From: Pseudomonadota bacterium
GTDB taxonomy: Bacteria; Pseudomonadota; Gammaproteobacteria; Burkholderiales; Rhodocyclaceae
DNA: 35,480 nt
Direction: 5' to 3'
Assembly (NCBI GenBank): GCA_963205435.1
Contig: CAUJIV010000059.1
Coordinates: forward strand, 1 to 35,480
Shown one piece after another: positions 10,136 to 22,185 of the stretch. How positions within the stretch are numbered: position 1 is the stretch's first letter; the number at the start of each line of letters is the position of its first letter. The notes below the pieces were generated by a model, which saw only the letters and a program-made list of their open reading frames with translations, made no database searches and was not told the origin of the DNA. The translations under genes and the position numbers were made by a program.

Positions 10136-11155
10136 ATGATGATTCGCATTATATCTGTGCTGCTCCTGTGTTTCTCAAGCGCCGGCGTCCTGGCACAGAA
10201 CGCCAGACCGATCCACCTCGCCGAAAACGCCCCCGCGCGCTACACCGTCGTGCGCGGCGACACCTTGTGGGGCATCTCGGGCAAGTATCTGACCGAGCCC
10301 TGGCGCTGGCCTGAGCTGTGGCGCATGAACAAGGCGCAGATCAGGAACCCGCACCTCATCTATCCCGGCCAGGTGCTGGTGCTCGATCGCAGCGGGGCGA
10401 CACCGCAGCTGCGCCTGGAAACCGCCAGGCTGCAGCCGCGCATCCATTCGGAGCAGCCGTCGCAGGCGATTCCCAGCATCCCGCCGAACGCCATCGAGCC
10501 TTTCCTCTCGCAACCCCAGGTGCTGGAAGAAGACGGCCTGAACAGCGCGCCCAAGATCATCGCCACCCAGGAAGACCGGGTCTTCCTCGGCGCCGGCGGG
10601 CGCGCCTATGTCAGCGGCATCACCGGCGACACCCGCCTTTGGCAGGTCTTCCGGCCGCTCAAACCGGTGACCGATCCGCAAACCGGCGAGGTGATCGGCC
10701 ACGAGGCCTTCTATCTGGGCACCGCGCGTCTGGTCGCTGCCGGCGAGCCGGCAACGGTGGACATCCTCACGGCCGCGCGCGAGATCGGCGTCAATGACCG
10801 GCTGCTGCCGGCGCCGCGACCGGACGTCATCAGCTACGTGCCGCACGCGCCGGCGCAGCGGATCGAGGGGCAGATCGCCGCCATCTACGACGGCATGAGG
10901 GACGGCGGCAAGAACTTCATCGTCACTCTCAACCGCGGCCGTCGCGACGGCCTCGAGCGCGGCCATGTGCTGGCCCTCTACCGCAACAGCAGCGAGCGCG
11001 TGCACCGCGACGGCGACGAAACCACGACCTTCAAGCTGCCCGCGGAGCGCTACGGCCTGGTCTTCGTCTTCAGCGTCTTCGAGCGCATGTCCTACGCGCT
11101 CGTCATGGACGTGACGCGGGCCGTGCAGGTTTCGGATATCGTCCGCACGCCCTGA
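10136..11155 (+). CDS. Secreted LysM-domain protein
   Basis: A 339-residue exported protein. The start is the ATG at 10136 (or the next codon) behind GAGAGAGG at a 5-nt spacing. A signal peptide MMIRIISVLLLCFSSAGVLA ends at an Ala-Gln junction (about residue 20/21). A LysM peptidoglycan-binding domain follows directly (about 35-84), from YTVVRGDTLWGISGKYL through PELWRMNKAQIRNPHLIYPG to QVLVL. The remaining 250 residues form a conserved but unnamed periplasmic domain, with VFLGAGGRAYVSG, GEVIGHEAFYLGTARLV and FIVTLNRGRRDGLERGHVLA. It sits immediately before dprA (GTG right after its TGA), a common position in betaproteobacteria. A cell-wall role is inferred from LysM; the catalytic role, if any, is unknown. 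Confidence 0.88.
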   Translation: MMIRIISVLLLCFSSAGVLAQNARPIHLAENAPARYTVVRGDTLWGISGKYLTEPWRWPELWRMNKAQIRNPHLIYPGQVLVLDRSGATPQLRLETARLQPRIHSEQPSQAIPSIPPNAIEPFLSQPQVLEEDGLNSAPKIIATQEDRVFLGAGGRAYVSGITGDTRLWQVFRPLKPVTDPQTGEVIGHEAFYLGTARLVAAGEPATVDILTAAREIGVNDRLLPAPRPDVISYVPHAPAQRIEGQIAAIYDGMRDGGKNFIVTLNRGRRDGLERGHVLALYRNSSERVHRDGDETTTFKLPAERYGLVFVFSVFERMSYALVMDVTRAVQVSDIVRTP

Positions 11156-12247
11156 GTGGCCGACAGCAGCGAACTCGCCGCCTGGCTGCGCCTGACGCTG
11201 GCGCCGGGCATCGGCGGCGAGGCGCAGCGGCGCCTGCTCGCTGCCCACGGCCTGCCGGAGCAGATCTTTTCCGCCGGCCTCGCCGCGCTGAGCCGCACCC
11301 TCCCCGCCGGGCAAGCCGAACGCCTGCTGGCCCATGACGCCGGCGAGGCGATCGAGGCGGCGCTCGCCTGGGCGTCGGAACCGGGCAACACCCTCCTGAC
11401 TCTGGCCGACGGCGCCTATCCGCAAAAACTGCTCGAGACGCCGGATCCGCCGACCCTGCTCTACGTCAGGGGCCGCGCGAACCTGCTCAACAAGCCGGCG
11501 ATCGCCATCGTCGGCTCGCGCAACGCCACGCCGCAGGGCCTTTTGAATGCCGAGGCCTTCGCCACGACGCTGGCCGAAGCCGGACTGACGGTGGTCAGCG
11601 GCCTCGCTCTGGGCATCGACGCGGCGGCGCACCGCGGCGGCCTGCGCGGCGCGGGATCGACCGTCGCCGTGATCGGCACCGGCATCGACCGCATCTATCC
11701 GGCCGGCAACCGCGATCTGGCGCGCGACATCGCCGTGCGCGGCGCCATCGTCAGCGAGTTTCCGCTCGGCACGCCGGCATTGAAGGAAAACTTTCCGCGC
11801 CGCAACCGCATCCTCTCCGGTCTCGCGCGCGGCTGGCTCGTCGTCGAGGCGGCCGAGCGCAGCGGCTCGCTCATCACCGCCCGGCTGGCGGGCGAGCAGG
11901 GACGCGATGTCTTCGCCATTCCCGGCTCGATCCATTCGCCCCTGGCCAAGGGCTGCCACAAGCTGATCAAGCAGGGCGCGAAACTGGTGGACGACGCCAG
12001 CGACATCCTCGACGAACTGGGCATCGCCGGCAAGGGCCGCAGCGCGCCGGCGACGAATCACGACGAGTCCGCCGCCGCCGAAAGGCGGCTGCTCGACTGC
12101 CTCGGCTACGACGTCTGCGATATCGACACGCTGGCGGCGCGCGCAGGCTTGACGGCCGAAAAGCTATACGCCATTCTGTTGCGCATGGAACTGGATGGCC
12201 GCATAGCCAGTCTGCCAGGCGGTCGCTTCCAGCGTATCGCGCCATGA
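11156..12247 (+). CDS. dprA: DprA/Smf, DNA-processing protein
   Basis: A 363-residue DprA that loads RecA onto incoming single-stranded DNA during transformation and protects that DNA. The Rossmann-like core has AIAIVGSRNATPQG, VVSGLALGIDAAAHRGGL, TVAVIGTGIDRIYP, IVSEFPLGTPALKENFPRRN and VVEAAERSGSLITARLA, ending DVFAIPGSIHSPLAKGCHKL. A short C-terminal winged-helix-like domain follows (about 300-360, LAARAGLTAEKLYAILLRME). The start is a GTG directly abutting the TGA of the LysM gene, which indicates coupling. The protein is complete. It shows only that the core DNA-uptake factor is present, not that the cell is competent. Confidence 0.95.
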   Translation: MADSSELAAWLRLTLAPGIGGEAQRRLLAAHGLPEQIFSAGLAALSRTLPAGQAERLLAHDAGEAIEAALAWASEPGNTLLTLADGAYPQKLLETPDPPTLLYVRGRANLLNKPAIAIVGSRNATPQGLLNAEAFATTLAEAGLTVVSGLALGIDAAAHRGGLRGAGSTVAVIGTGIDRIYPAGNRDLARDIAVRGAIVSEFPLGTPALKENFPRRNRILSGLARGWLVVEAAERSGSLITARLAGEQGRDVFAIPGSIHSPLAKGCHKLIKQGAKLVDDASDILDELGIAGKGRSAPATNHDESAAAERRLLDCLGYDVCDIDTLAARAGLTAEKLYAILLRMELDGRIASLPGGRFQRIAP

Positions 12248-12267
12248 ACTGACGCCCAGCCGCCGCC

Positions 12268-12726
12268 ATGTTCGACATACTCGTCTACCTGTTCCAGAAC
12301 TTCTCTCACGCCGACGCCTGCCCGGGTCCCGCCCAGCTCGCCCTCAAGCTCTCCGCCGCCGGCTTCGAGGACGAAGAAATCAGCGAAGCCCTGCAATGGC
12401 TCGACGGGCTGAGCCAGGCCGGCGCCAACGGGACTCCGGCGCTGGCCGCCAACGGCGACTCCATCCGCTGCTTTTCCCCCGAAGAACTCGCCAAGCTGAA
12501 TGTCGAAAGCCGGGGCTTTCTCGTCTTCCTCGAAAGCGCCGGCGTGCTCGAACCGCAGATGCGCGAACTGATCATCGAGCGCGCCATGGCACTCGCCACG
12601 CGCGCCGTGCCCCTGCCCAGGCTGAAAATCATCGTGCTGATGGTCCTCTGGCAGCAGCGCCAGGCCATGGACACCCTGATTCTCGAAGAACTGCTGTCCG
12701 GCAACGACGCACAGCATCTCCACTGA
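12268..12726 (+). CDS. smg: Smg family protein (DUF494)
   Basis: A 152-residue Smg protein, found next to dprA throughout beta- and gammaproteobacteria; its biochemical function is unknown. It begins MFDILVYLFQNFSHADACPG and continues through DEEISEALQWLDGLSQ, IRCFSPEELAKLNVESRGFL and a conserved end (LPRLKIIVLMVLWQQRQAMD). It has no signal peptide or membrane span and looks mainly helical. It starts 20 nt after dprA, in the same unit. Confidence 0.92.
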   Translation: MFDILVYLFQNFSHADACPGPAQLALKLSAAGFEDEEISEALQWLDGLSQAGANGTPALAANGDSIRCFSPEELAKLNVESRGFLVFLESAGVLEPQMRELIIERAMALATRAVPLPRLKIIVLMVLWQQRQAMDTLILEELLSGNDAQHLH

Positions 12727-12743
12727 GGCCGGCCTGCCCTTGC

Positions 12744-12772
12744 TTGCCAGAGCGCCGGGCAATCCTTATCAT
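12744..12772 (+). promoter_or_regulatory. Sigma-70-type promoter for topB
   Basis: TTGCCA (12744-12749), a 17-nt spacer and TATCAT (12767-12772) each match the consensus in five of six bases. Transcription would start near 12779, leaving a leader of about 44 nt before the topB ATG at 12823. topB can therefore be expressed independently of dprA-smg. Motif match only. Confidence 0.55.
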
Positions 12773-12822
12773 GCCGGCCTTTCCAGGTCCGTTGGGCACA
12801 GCCTGACCCGGTACCGCACCTC

Positions 12823-15372
12823 ATGAGCAAACAACTGATCATCGCCGAAAAGCCCTCGGTCGCCCAGGATATCGCCCGCGCGCTTGGCGGCTTCGCGCGC
12901 AAGGGCGACTATTTCGAGAGCGATGACTACGTGCTTTCTTCGGCCATCGGCCATCTGCTCGAACTGGCCGTGCCGGAAGAGTACGAAGTCAAGCGCGGCA
13001 AGTGGTCGTTCACCCACCTGCCGGTGATTCCGCCGCACTTCACGCTCAATCCGATCGAGAAGACGCAGGAGCGCCTCAAGCTGCTCACCCGCCTGATCAA
13101 GCGCAAGGATGTCGCCGGCCTCATCAACGCCTGCGACGCCGGCCGCGAGGGGGAGCTGATCTTTCGCTACCTGGAGCAGCACAGCAAAAACGGCAAGCCG
13201 GTGCGCCGCCTCTGGCTGCAATCGATGACCCAGGGCGCCATCCGCGAGGGCTTCGCCCGGCTGCGCAGCGACCGGGAAATGCAGCCGCTGGCCGACGCGG
13301 CGCGCTGCCGCTCCGAGGCCGACTGGCTGATCGGCATCAACGGCACGCGCGCCATGACCGCCTTCAATTCGCAGGAGGGCGGCTTCCACAAGACGCCGGT
13401 CGGCCGCGTGCAGACACCGACGCTGGCCATCCTGGTCGAGCGCGAGGAGCGCATCCGCGCCTTTCGCGCCCGCGACTATTGGGAAGTGGAGGCCGAATTC
13501 GCCGCCGTCGCCGGCAGCTACCGCGGCCGCTGGTTCGACGAGAAATTCACGCGCTCCGACGACGAGCACACCAAGGCCGAACGCCTGTGGGACGCCGGCA
13601 CGGCAGAGGCCCTGCGCCGGAAATGCCTCGGCAAGCATGGCACGGTCGAGGAGGAAAGCAAGCCGACAAGCCAGCTCTCGCCGCTGCTCTTCGATCTCAC
13701 CTCGCTGCAGCGCGAGGCCAACGGCCGCTTCGGCTTTTCCGCCAAGACCACCCTGGCGCTGGCGCAGGCGCTCTACGAACGGCACAAGGTCCTCACCTAT
13801 CCGCGCACCGATTCTCGCTACCTGCCGGAAGACTACATCGGCACGGTCAAGGAAACCCTGAAGAGCTTTTCGGCAACCCCCTACGCCGCCTTTGCCGGCC
13901 AGATCCTGAAAAGCGGCTGGGTGCATCCGAACAAGCGCATTTTCAACAACGCCAAGGTCTCCGACCACTTCGCCATCATCCCGACGGGAACGGCGGCGAA
14001 GCAACTGACCGACGCCGAACAGAAGCTCTACGACATGGTCTGCCGGCGCTTCCTCGCCATCTTCCATCCGGCGGCGGAATTCAACGTGACAACGCGCATC
14101 ACCCGCGTCGAAGGCGAGGCCTTCAAGTCCGAGGGCAAGGTGCTGGTCACGCCGGGATGGCTGGCCGTCTATGGCAGGGAGGCGCAGGGCGGCGACGACT
14201 CACCCAGCCTGCCGCCGGTCGCGCCGAAGGAGCGCGTCTGGGCCAACGATGTCGAGGTCAAGGCGCTACAGACCCGGCCGCCGGCGCGCTTCACCGAGGC
14301 GACACTGCTGACGGCCATGGAAGGCGCCGGCAAGCTGATCGAGGAGGAAGAGCTGCGCGAGGCGATGTCGGCGCGCGGCCTCGGCACGCCGGCGACGCGC
14401 GCCGCCACCATCGAGGGGCTGATCCAGGAAGAGTACGTGCACCGCAACGGCCGCGAGCTGCAGCCGACCGCCAAGGCCTTTTCGCTGATGGTCGCCCTGT
14501 CCACGCTCGGCGTCGATGAACTGCACTCGCCAGAGCTCACCGGCAACTGGGAATACAAGCTGAAGCAGATCGAGCAGGGCCAACTCGATCGCGACGAATT
14601 CATGAGCCATATCGCGGAGCAGACCCGCGAAATGGTGGATCGCATCAAGCACGGCGAGATCCCGGAGGAGGTCTTCAGCACCCTGGCGACGCCCTGCCCG
14701 AAATGCGGCGGCGTGATCCAGGAAAACTACAAGAAGTTCCAATGCAAACAGTGCGACTACGCGCTGTGGAAGGTGGTCGCCGGCCGCCAGTTCGAGCCGG
14801 AGGAAATCGACGAGCTGCTGGCGAAAGGCGTCGTCGGCCCCCTGCAGGGTTTTCGCAGCAAGATGGGCCGCCCCTTCGCCGCCATGATCCGACTCAACGC
14901 GCAGCAACAGTCCGAATTCGACTTTGGCCAGGGCGGCAGCGACGGTGAGGACGCCGAGGCGCCCGATTTCTCCGACCAGGAGGCGCTCGGCAGCTGTCCG
15001 AAATGCGGCGCGCGCGTCTTCGAGCACGGCATGGCCTACGTCTGCGAGAAGGCCGTCGGCGCCGCGCGCACCTGCGACTTCCGCTCCGGCAAGATCATCC
15101 TGCAGCAGCCGGTGGAGCGCGAACAGATGAGCAAGCTGCTCGTCAGCGGCCGCAGCGACCTGCTCAGGGGCTTCGTCTCCAACAAGACGCGCAGGAAGTT
15201 TTCCGCCTATCTCGTGCGCGGCGGCGACGGCAAGGTCGGTTTCGAGTTCGAGCAGCGCGCGCCCAGGGCCGGCGCGAAGAAGGCCGGCGAAGAAGCGGCC
15301 GAGGCGAAACCCAGGGCAAAGCGCGCCGCGCCGGCGAGGGCGCCGCGACGCGGCAAAGCCGGCAGCAAGTAG
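12823..15372 (+). CDS. topB: DNA topoisomerase III
   Basis: An 849-residue type IA topoisomerase that decatenates and relaxes negatively supercoiled DNA, longer than E. coli TopB (653) because of its C-terminal additions. The Toprim domain starts KQLIIAEKPSVAQDIARALG and has DAGREGELIFRY. The nucleophile is Y326 in LTYPRTDSRYLP, in the same place as in E. coli, and AMSARGLGTPATRAATIEGL is the conserved core. Two four-cysteine zinc-ribbon-like modules follow: C625/C628/C641/C644 (CPKCGG, CKQCDYALW) and C725/C728/C741/C751. A lysine/arginine/alanine-rich tail of about 35 residues ends the protein and probably binds DNA. It ends 6 nt from the convergent hydrolase gene with no evident terminator between them. 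Confidence 0.95.
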   Translation: MSKQLIIAEKPSVAQDIARALGGFARKGDYFESDDYVLSSAIGHLLELAVPEEYEVKRGKWSFTHLPVIPPHFTLNPIEKTQERLKLLTRLIKRKDVAGLINACDAGREGELIFRYLEQHSKNGKPVRRLWLQSMTQGAIREGFARLRSDREMQPLADAARCRSEADWLIGINGTRAMTAFNSQEGGFHKTPVGRVQTPTLAILVEREERIRAFRARDYWEVEAEFAAVAGSYRGRWFDEKFTRSDDEHTKAERLWDAGTAEALRRKCLGKHGTVEEESKPTSQLSPLLFDLTSLQREANGRFGFSAKTTLALAQALYERHKVLTYPRTDSRYLPEDYIGTVKETLKSFSATPYAAFAGQILKSGWVHPNKRIFNNAKVSDHFAIIPTGTAAKQLTDAEQKLYDMVCRRFLAIFHPAAEFNVTTRITRVEGEAFKSEGKVLVTPGWLAVYGREAQGGDDSPSLPPVAPKERVWANDVEVKALQTRPPARFTEATLLTAMEGAGKLIEEEELREAMSARGLGTPATRAATIEGLIQEEYVHRNGRELQPTAKAFSLMVALSTLGVDELHSPELTGNWEYKLKQIEQGQLDRDEFMSHIAEQTREMVDRIKHGEIPEEVFSTLATPCPKCGGVIQENYKKFQCKQCDYALWKVVAGRQFEPEEIDELLAKGVVGPLQGFRSKMGRPFAAMIRLNAQQQSEFDFGQGGSDGEDAEAPDFSDQEALGSCPKCGARVFEHGMAYVCEKAVGAARTCDFRSGKIILQQPVEREQMSKLLVSGRSDLLRGFVSNKTRRKFSAYLVRGGDGKVGFEFEQRAPRAGAKKAGEEAAEAKPRAKRAAPARAPRRGKAGSK

Positions 15373-15378
15373 GCGCCG

Positions 15379-16016
15379 TCAGGCGAAGTCGCCGACGAAG
15401 GGATTGCTCCGCCGCTCCTCGCCGAAGGTGGACAACGGGCCGTGGCCGGGGATGAAGGTCACGTCGTCGCCGAGCGGCCACAGCTTTTCACGGATCGAGC
15501 GGATCAGCGCATCATGGTCGCCGCGCGGGAAGTCGGTGCGGCCGATCGAGCCCTGGAACAGCACGTCGCCAACCACGGCGATGCGCCCGCGTCGATCGAA
15601 GAAGACGACATGGCCGGGCGTGTGACCGGGCGTGTGGATCACTTCCAGCTCGACTTCGCCGAACTTCACCGCATCGCCGTCCTCCAGCCAGCGGTCGGGC
15701 ACGAAGGCCTCGGCCGGCGCGAAGCCGAACATGCGGCTCTGCTCGGGCAGCTGCTCGATCCAGAACGCCTCTTCCCGTTGCGGACCCTCGACCGGCGCGC
15801 CAAGCCGGCGCCTGAGCTCGGCGGTGCCGCCGGCATGGTCGATGTGGCCATGGGTGAGCAGGATCCTCTCGATCGTCACGCCGAAGCGGTCGATCGCCGA
15901 CTGGATCTGGTCGAGGTCGCCGCCCGGGTCGACCACCGCGCCCCTCAGGGTCTGCTCGCACCAGAGCAGTGAGCAATTCTGCTGGAAGGGCGTGACCGGG
16001 ATGACGCGAAACTGCA

Positions 16017-16017
<1 letters not shown>
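15379..16017 (-). CDS. MBL-fold (glyoxalase II-like) metallohydrolase, YcbL type
   Basis: A 212-residue metallo-beta-lactamase-fold hydrolase. The metal site is THGHIDHAGG, with H56, H58, D60 and H61, followed by VIHTPGHTPGHVVFF, VVGDVLFQGSIGRTDFP and IPGHGPLSTFGEER. This is the pattern of short glyoxalase-II-like proteins (YcbL), which lack the substrate-binding helical domain of true GloB, so S-lactoylglutathione hydrolysis is possible but not shown. The ATG shares one base with the gyrB TGA, so it is coupled to gyrB and probably the last gene of the dnaA-dnaN-gyrB unit. An unrelated thioester or persulfide substrate is equally possible. Confidence 0.85.
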
Positions 16018-19624
<3,607 letters not shown>

Positions 19625-19837
19625 ATATAAATCTCCAATTAGATATTAGAACACCCGTCCAGCTTGTGGATAACCATGCCAAATGTAATCTGATCAGTTG
19701 GTTGGCACCTGAAAAATGTCCTGGCAGCCTGCGCAGGGCATGTGGATCGTTTGTTGAAGGAAATCACTCTTGTTCGAAATCCGGTGCTTGTCCACAAATT
19801 GTCAACGTTCTGTACACCCTCTGTCGCCCTGAACAAC
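19625..19837. other. dnaA-dnaN intergenic region, candidate oriC with DnaA boxes
   Basis: This 213-bp gap holds a perfect DnaA box, TGTGGATAA (19665-19673, minus orientation), a one-mismatch box TTGTCCACA (19788-19796, plus) and a weaker TGTGGATCG (19741-19749). An AT-rich tract (19623-19652) abuts the perfect box, like a DNA-unwinding element. For dnaN, TCCACA (19665-19670 on the minus strand, inside the box) and TAATAT (19643-19648) could serve as -35 and -10 with a 16-nt spacer, which would make dnaN subject to DnaA. Box number is low for an origin, so this is one of two candidates. Confidence 0.45.
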
Positions 19838-21217
19838 CTAGCCCTTGAGAACCTGGGTCAGGACCAGCAGGTCGTGGTTGATGGAAGTGTCCTTCTGGCG
19901 CAGATCCGAGATTGTACGACAGGCATGGAGAACGGTCGTGTGATCCCTGCCGCCGAAGGCCTCGCCGATCGAGGGCAGGCTGTGCGGTGTCAGTTCCTTG
20001 GCCAGCCACATGGCGATCTGGCGCGGGCGGGCAATGATGCGCGTGCGCTTCTTCGAGTGCATGTCGGAGACCTTGATCTTGTAGTACTCGGCGACGGTCT
20101 TCTGGATGGATTCGAAGGTGATCTGGCGGTTGTGCGCGCCGAGCAGGTCCTTGAGGGCTTCCTTGGCCACTTCGAGATTGATCGGCTTGCCGTGGAAACG
20201 GGCGAAGGCCAGCACCTTCTTCAGGGCGCCTTCCAGTTCGCGCACGTTCGAGCGCAGGTGCTTGGCGATGAGGAAGGCGACGTCGTCGTTGACCTCGACG
20301 CGTTCCGCTTCGGCCTTCTTCTTCAGGATGGCCACCCGCATCTCCAGTTCGGGCGGCTCGATGGCGACGGTCAGGCCCCAGTCGAAGCGCGAAATCAGGC
20401 GGTCTTCCAGCCCGGTGATGTCCTTCGGGTAGGTGTCGCAGGTAATGACGATCTGCTTCTTCGCCTCGATCAGCGCGTTGAAGGCGTAGAAAAACTCCTC
20501 CTGCGTGCGATTCTTGTTGTTGAAGAACTGGATGTCGTCGATCAGCAGCAGGTCGAGGGAGCGGTAGTAGCGCTTGAAGACGTCGAAGGATTTCTGCTGG
20601 TAGGCACGCACCACGTCGGCGTAATAGTCTTCCGCATGGACGTAGCGAATGGTCTTCTCCGGGTTTTGCCGGCAGACCTCGTTGCCCAAGGCGTGAATCA
20701 GGTGGGTCTTGCCAAGGCCGACGCCGCCATAAACGAACAGCGGGTTGTAGGAGATGCCCGGATTGAGTGCAACCTGATGGGCTGCGGCGCGCGCAAGGTC
20801 GTTGGCGCGTCCCGTGACCAGGGTGTCGAAGGTGAACATCGGGTTGAGGCGGGTCTTCTCGTAGTTGACCTCCCCCCCCGGTAGTGGCAAGACGGGTTCG
20901 GTGGCGGTACGCGCTGCGGCAAGCCCGGTCTGGCTGCTGGCGGCCACGGGCCGCGAATCCGTGGCCGCGGAATTGGACAGGTCGAGGCTGATATGCACCG
21001 GCTCGGTGAAGAATTGCCGCGCCATGTCTTCCAGTCGATGCAGGTAGCGTTCGCGCACCCATTGCAGGACGAATCGGTTCGGGGCAATGATTTTCAGGTC
21101 ACCCTGGTCGTGCTCCCCTTCCTCCTCGAGGCGAAGCGCACGGATCCAGGTGTTGAACTGCTGGGGAGGCAATTCTTGCTCGAGTTGCTGAAGGCAGGAA
21201 GACCAGAAGGCGTTCAT
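19838..21217 (-). CDS. dnaA: Chromosomal replication initiator DnaA
   Basis: A 459-residue DnaA, the AAA+ protein that opens oriC and also acts as a transcription factor. Domain I starts [20 protein letters not shown] and has [11 protein letters not shown] variable linker (about 80-120) follows. Domain III has Walker [18 protein letters not shown] (164-180), [13 protein letters not shown] as Walker B, and [15 protein letters not shown]. Domain IV ends with the DNA-recognition motif [16 protein letters not shown] chose the ATG at 21217 because domain I of the family begins there; a GTG at 21244 would add nine residues without family support. There is no strong Shine-Dalgarno. A C7 run (20873-20879) lies in the linker coding region. 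dnaA is the first gene of the leftward replication unit. Confidence 0.97.
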   Translation of the reverse strand: MNAFWSSCLQQLEQELPPQQFNTWIRALRLEEEGEHDQGDLKIIAPNRFVLQWVRERYLHRLEDMARQFFTEPVHISLDLSNSAATDSRPVAASSQTGLAAARTATEPVLPLPGGEVNYEKTRLNPMFTFDTLVTGRANDLARAAAHQVALNPGISYNPLFVYGGVGLGKTHLIHALGNEVCRQNPEKTIRYVHAEDYYADVVRAYQQKSFDVFKRYYRSLDLLLIDDIQFFNNKNRTQEEFFYAFNALIEAKKQIVITCDTYPKDITGLEDRLISRFDWGLTVAIEPPELEMRVAILKKKAEAERVEVNDDVAFLIAKHLRSNVRELEGALKKVLAFARFHGKPINLEVAKEALKDLLGAHNRQITFESIQKTVAEYYKIKVSDMHSKKRTRIIARPRQIAMWLAKELTPHSLPSIGEAFGGRDHTTVLHACRTISDLRQKDTSINHDLLVLTQVLKG

Positions 21218-21402
21218 TGCAGAAATAAATGGCGCGGCAAGCACTCGGCCTGTTTAAATATATTCTTTTAAAACAAATAATTGCTTCTTGCTGGGGGAAG
21301 GGGACCGGCTACGTCAAGAAGCCTCCCGAACCTCTTGGAACGCAGTTTCGAATTCTAGCCGGGATCTTTAAAGTTATCCACAGGCCAAGCAAAAAAAAAC
21401 CC
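21218..21402. other. dnaA-rpmH divergent region, second oriC candidate
   Basis: The gap between the divergent dnaA and rpmH genes contains an AT-rich block (21251-21289) that stands out in this GC-rich DNA and resembles an unwinding element, a perfect DnaA box (TTATCCACA, 21374-21382) and an A9 run (21391-21399). On the minus strand, TAGAAT (21352-21357) is a good -10 for dnaA; its -35 (TGGATA, 21375-21380) is poor and lies inside the DnaA box, which would allow autoregulation. Only one clear box is seen, so origin function here is uncertain. Confidence 0.45.
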
Positions 21403-21431
21403 TTGACAGTAAGGCAATAACATTATGTAAT
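21403..21431 (+). promoter_or_regulatory. Strong sigma-70 promoter for rpmH-rnpA
   Basis: TTGACA (21403-21408) is a perfect -35, followed by a 17-nt spacer and TGTAAT (21426-21431), five of six bases of a -10. Transcription would start near 21438, giving a leader of only about 23 nt before the rpmH ATG at 21461. This is the best-matching promoter in the window, as expected for a ribosomal protein gene. The DnaA box ends 20 bp upstream. Confidence 0.75.
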
Positions 21432-21460
21432 TCTGCGTTTATCCTGTTTTGACGGCGACC

Positions 21461-21595
21461 ATGAAAAGAACCTACCAGCCCTCAGTCGTTCGCAGAAAAA
21501 GGACGCATGGTTTCCTCGTTCGCATGCGTACCCGCGGGGGACGTGCCGTTATCCGCGCCCGCAGGGCCAAGGGACGCGCGCGCCTCGGCGCGTGA
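21461..21595 (+). CDS. rpmH: 50S ribosomal protein L34
   Basis: A 44-residue, highly basic ribosomal protein: it begins [20 protein letters not shown], continues [20 protein letters not shown] and ends RLGA. This is a full-length, canonical L34. It is transcribed from the strong promoter just upstream and followed one base later by the likely rnpA start. Unusually for a highly expressed gene in a GC-rich genome, it uses the AT-richer arginine codons AGA and AGG (codon 3, and the AGA AAA AGG run at codons 12-14), which creates the sequence AAAAAGGA inside the gene. Confidence 0.97.
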   Translation: MKRTYQPSVVRRKRTHGFLVRMRTRGGRAVIRARRAKGRARLGA

Positions 21596-21596
21596 G

Positions 21597-21953
21597 GTGG
21601 TTGCGGCGGACGGCAGACTCGGCTTCCGCAGCGCCCATCGCTTATTGAAAACGGATGATTTTTCATCCGTTTTTGCATCCCGCAAGACAATCCGCGGCAA
21701 ATATTTCGATCTATCCTACCGGCCGAACGAGGCCGGTTCGGCACGCCTCGGCCTGATCGTCGCAAAAAAACACGCCCGATCCGCGGTGGATCGTAATCTG
21801 ACGAGGCGCATTGTGCGAGAATCCTTCCGGCTGTGCCGATGCAAGCTGCCGACGCTGGATATCATCGTTCGGCTGTCTTCCCGGATCGACAAGCCGGATC
21901 GGCGGGGTTTGCGGCTCGATATCGACGGGCTCTTTTCTCGTCTGATGCAATGA
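21597..21953 (+). CDS. rnpA: Ribonuclease P protein component
   Basis: A 118-residue (from the GTG at 21597) basic protein that assists the RNase P RNA in tRNA 5' maturation. Diagnostic segments are [40 protein letters not shown] and [12 protein letters not shown], the last containing the conserved RNR-like RNA-binding helix. The length from this GTG fits the family (about 119). The same frame stays open upstream to an ATG at 21507 inside rpmH, preceded by AAAAAGGA, so a product 30 residues longer is possible; the extension has no resemblance to the family. The stop overlaps the yidD ATG by four bases. Confidence 0.92.
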   Translation: MVAADGRLGFRSAHRLLKTDDFSSVFASRKTIRGKYFDLSYRPNEAGSARLGLIVAKKHARSAVDRNLTRRIVRESFRLCRCKLPTLDIIVRLSSRIDKPDRRGLRLDIDGLFSRLMQ

Positions 21954-22159
21954 GAAAACTTTTCATCCTGGTCTTTCGCGCCTATCGTCTGGCGATAAGT
22001 CCCCTTCTGGGTCAGAACTGCCGTTTTCACCCCAGCTGCTCGGAATATGCCATCGAAGCGCTGGAAAAGCATGGTGGCTGGAGAGGAAGCTGGCTTGCCA
22101 TCAGGCGTGTTGCACGATGCCATCCCTGGCATGCGGGCGGATACGACCCCGTTCCTTGA
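21950..22159 (+). CDS. yidD: Membrane protein insertion efficiency factor YidD
   Basis: A 69-residue small protein of the YidD family (DUF37). The signature [20 protein letters not shown] and the end [13 protein letters not shown] are intact, with the three conserved cysteines. It attaches to the inner membrane by the amphipathic N terminus ([20 protein letters not shown]) and helps YidC-dependent insertion. The ATG at 21950 overlaps the rnpA stop (ATGA). It lies in the canonical place between rnpA and yidC. Confidence 0.95.
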   Translation: MRKLFILVFRAYRLAISPLLGQNCRFHPSCSEYAIEALEKHGGWRGSWLAIRRVARCHPWHAGGYDPVP

Positions 22160-22185
22160 GACTCAACGAGCCTGCGAGCTGACAG

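Noticed and set aside
21218-21244. Upstream GTG start for dnaA
   Set aside because: It would add nine residues not typical of DnaA domain I, while the ATG at 21217 begins exactly where the family does.
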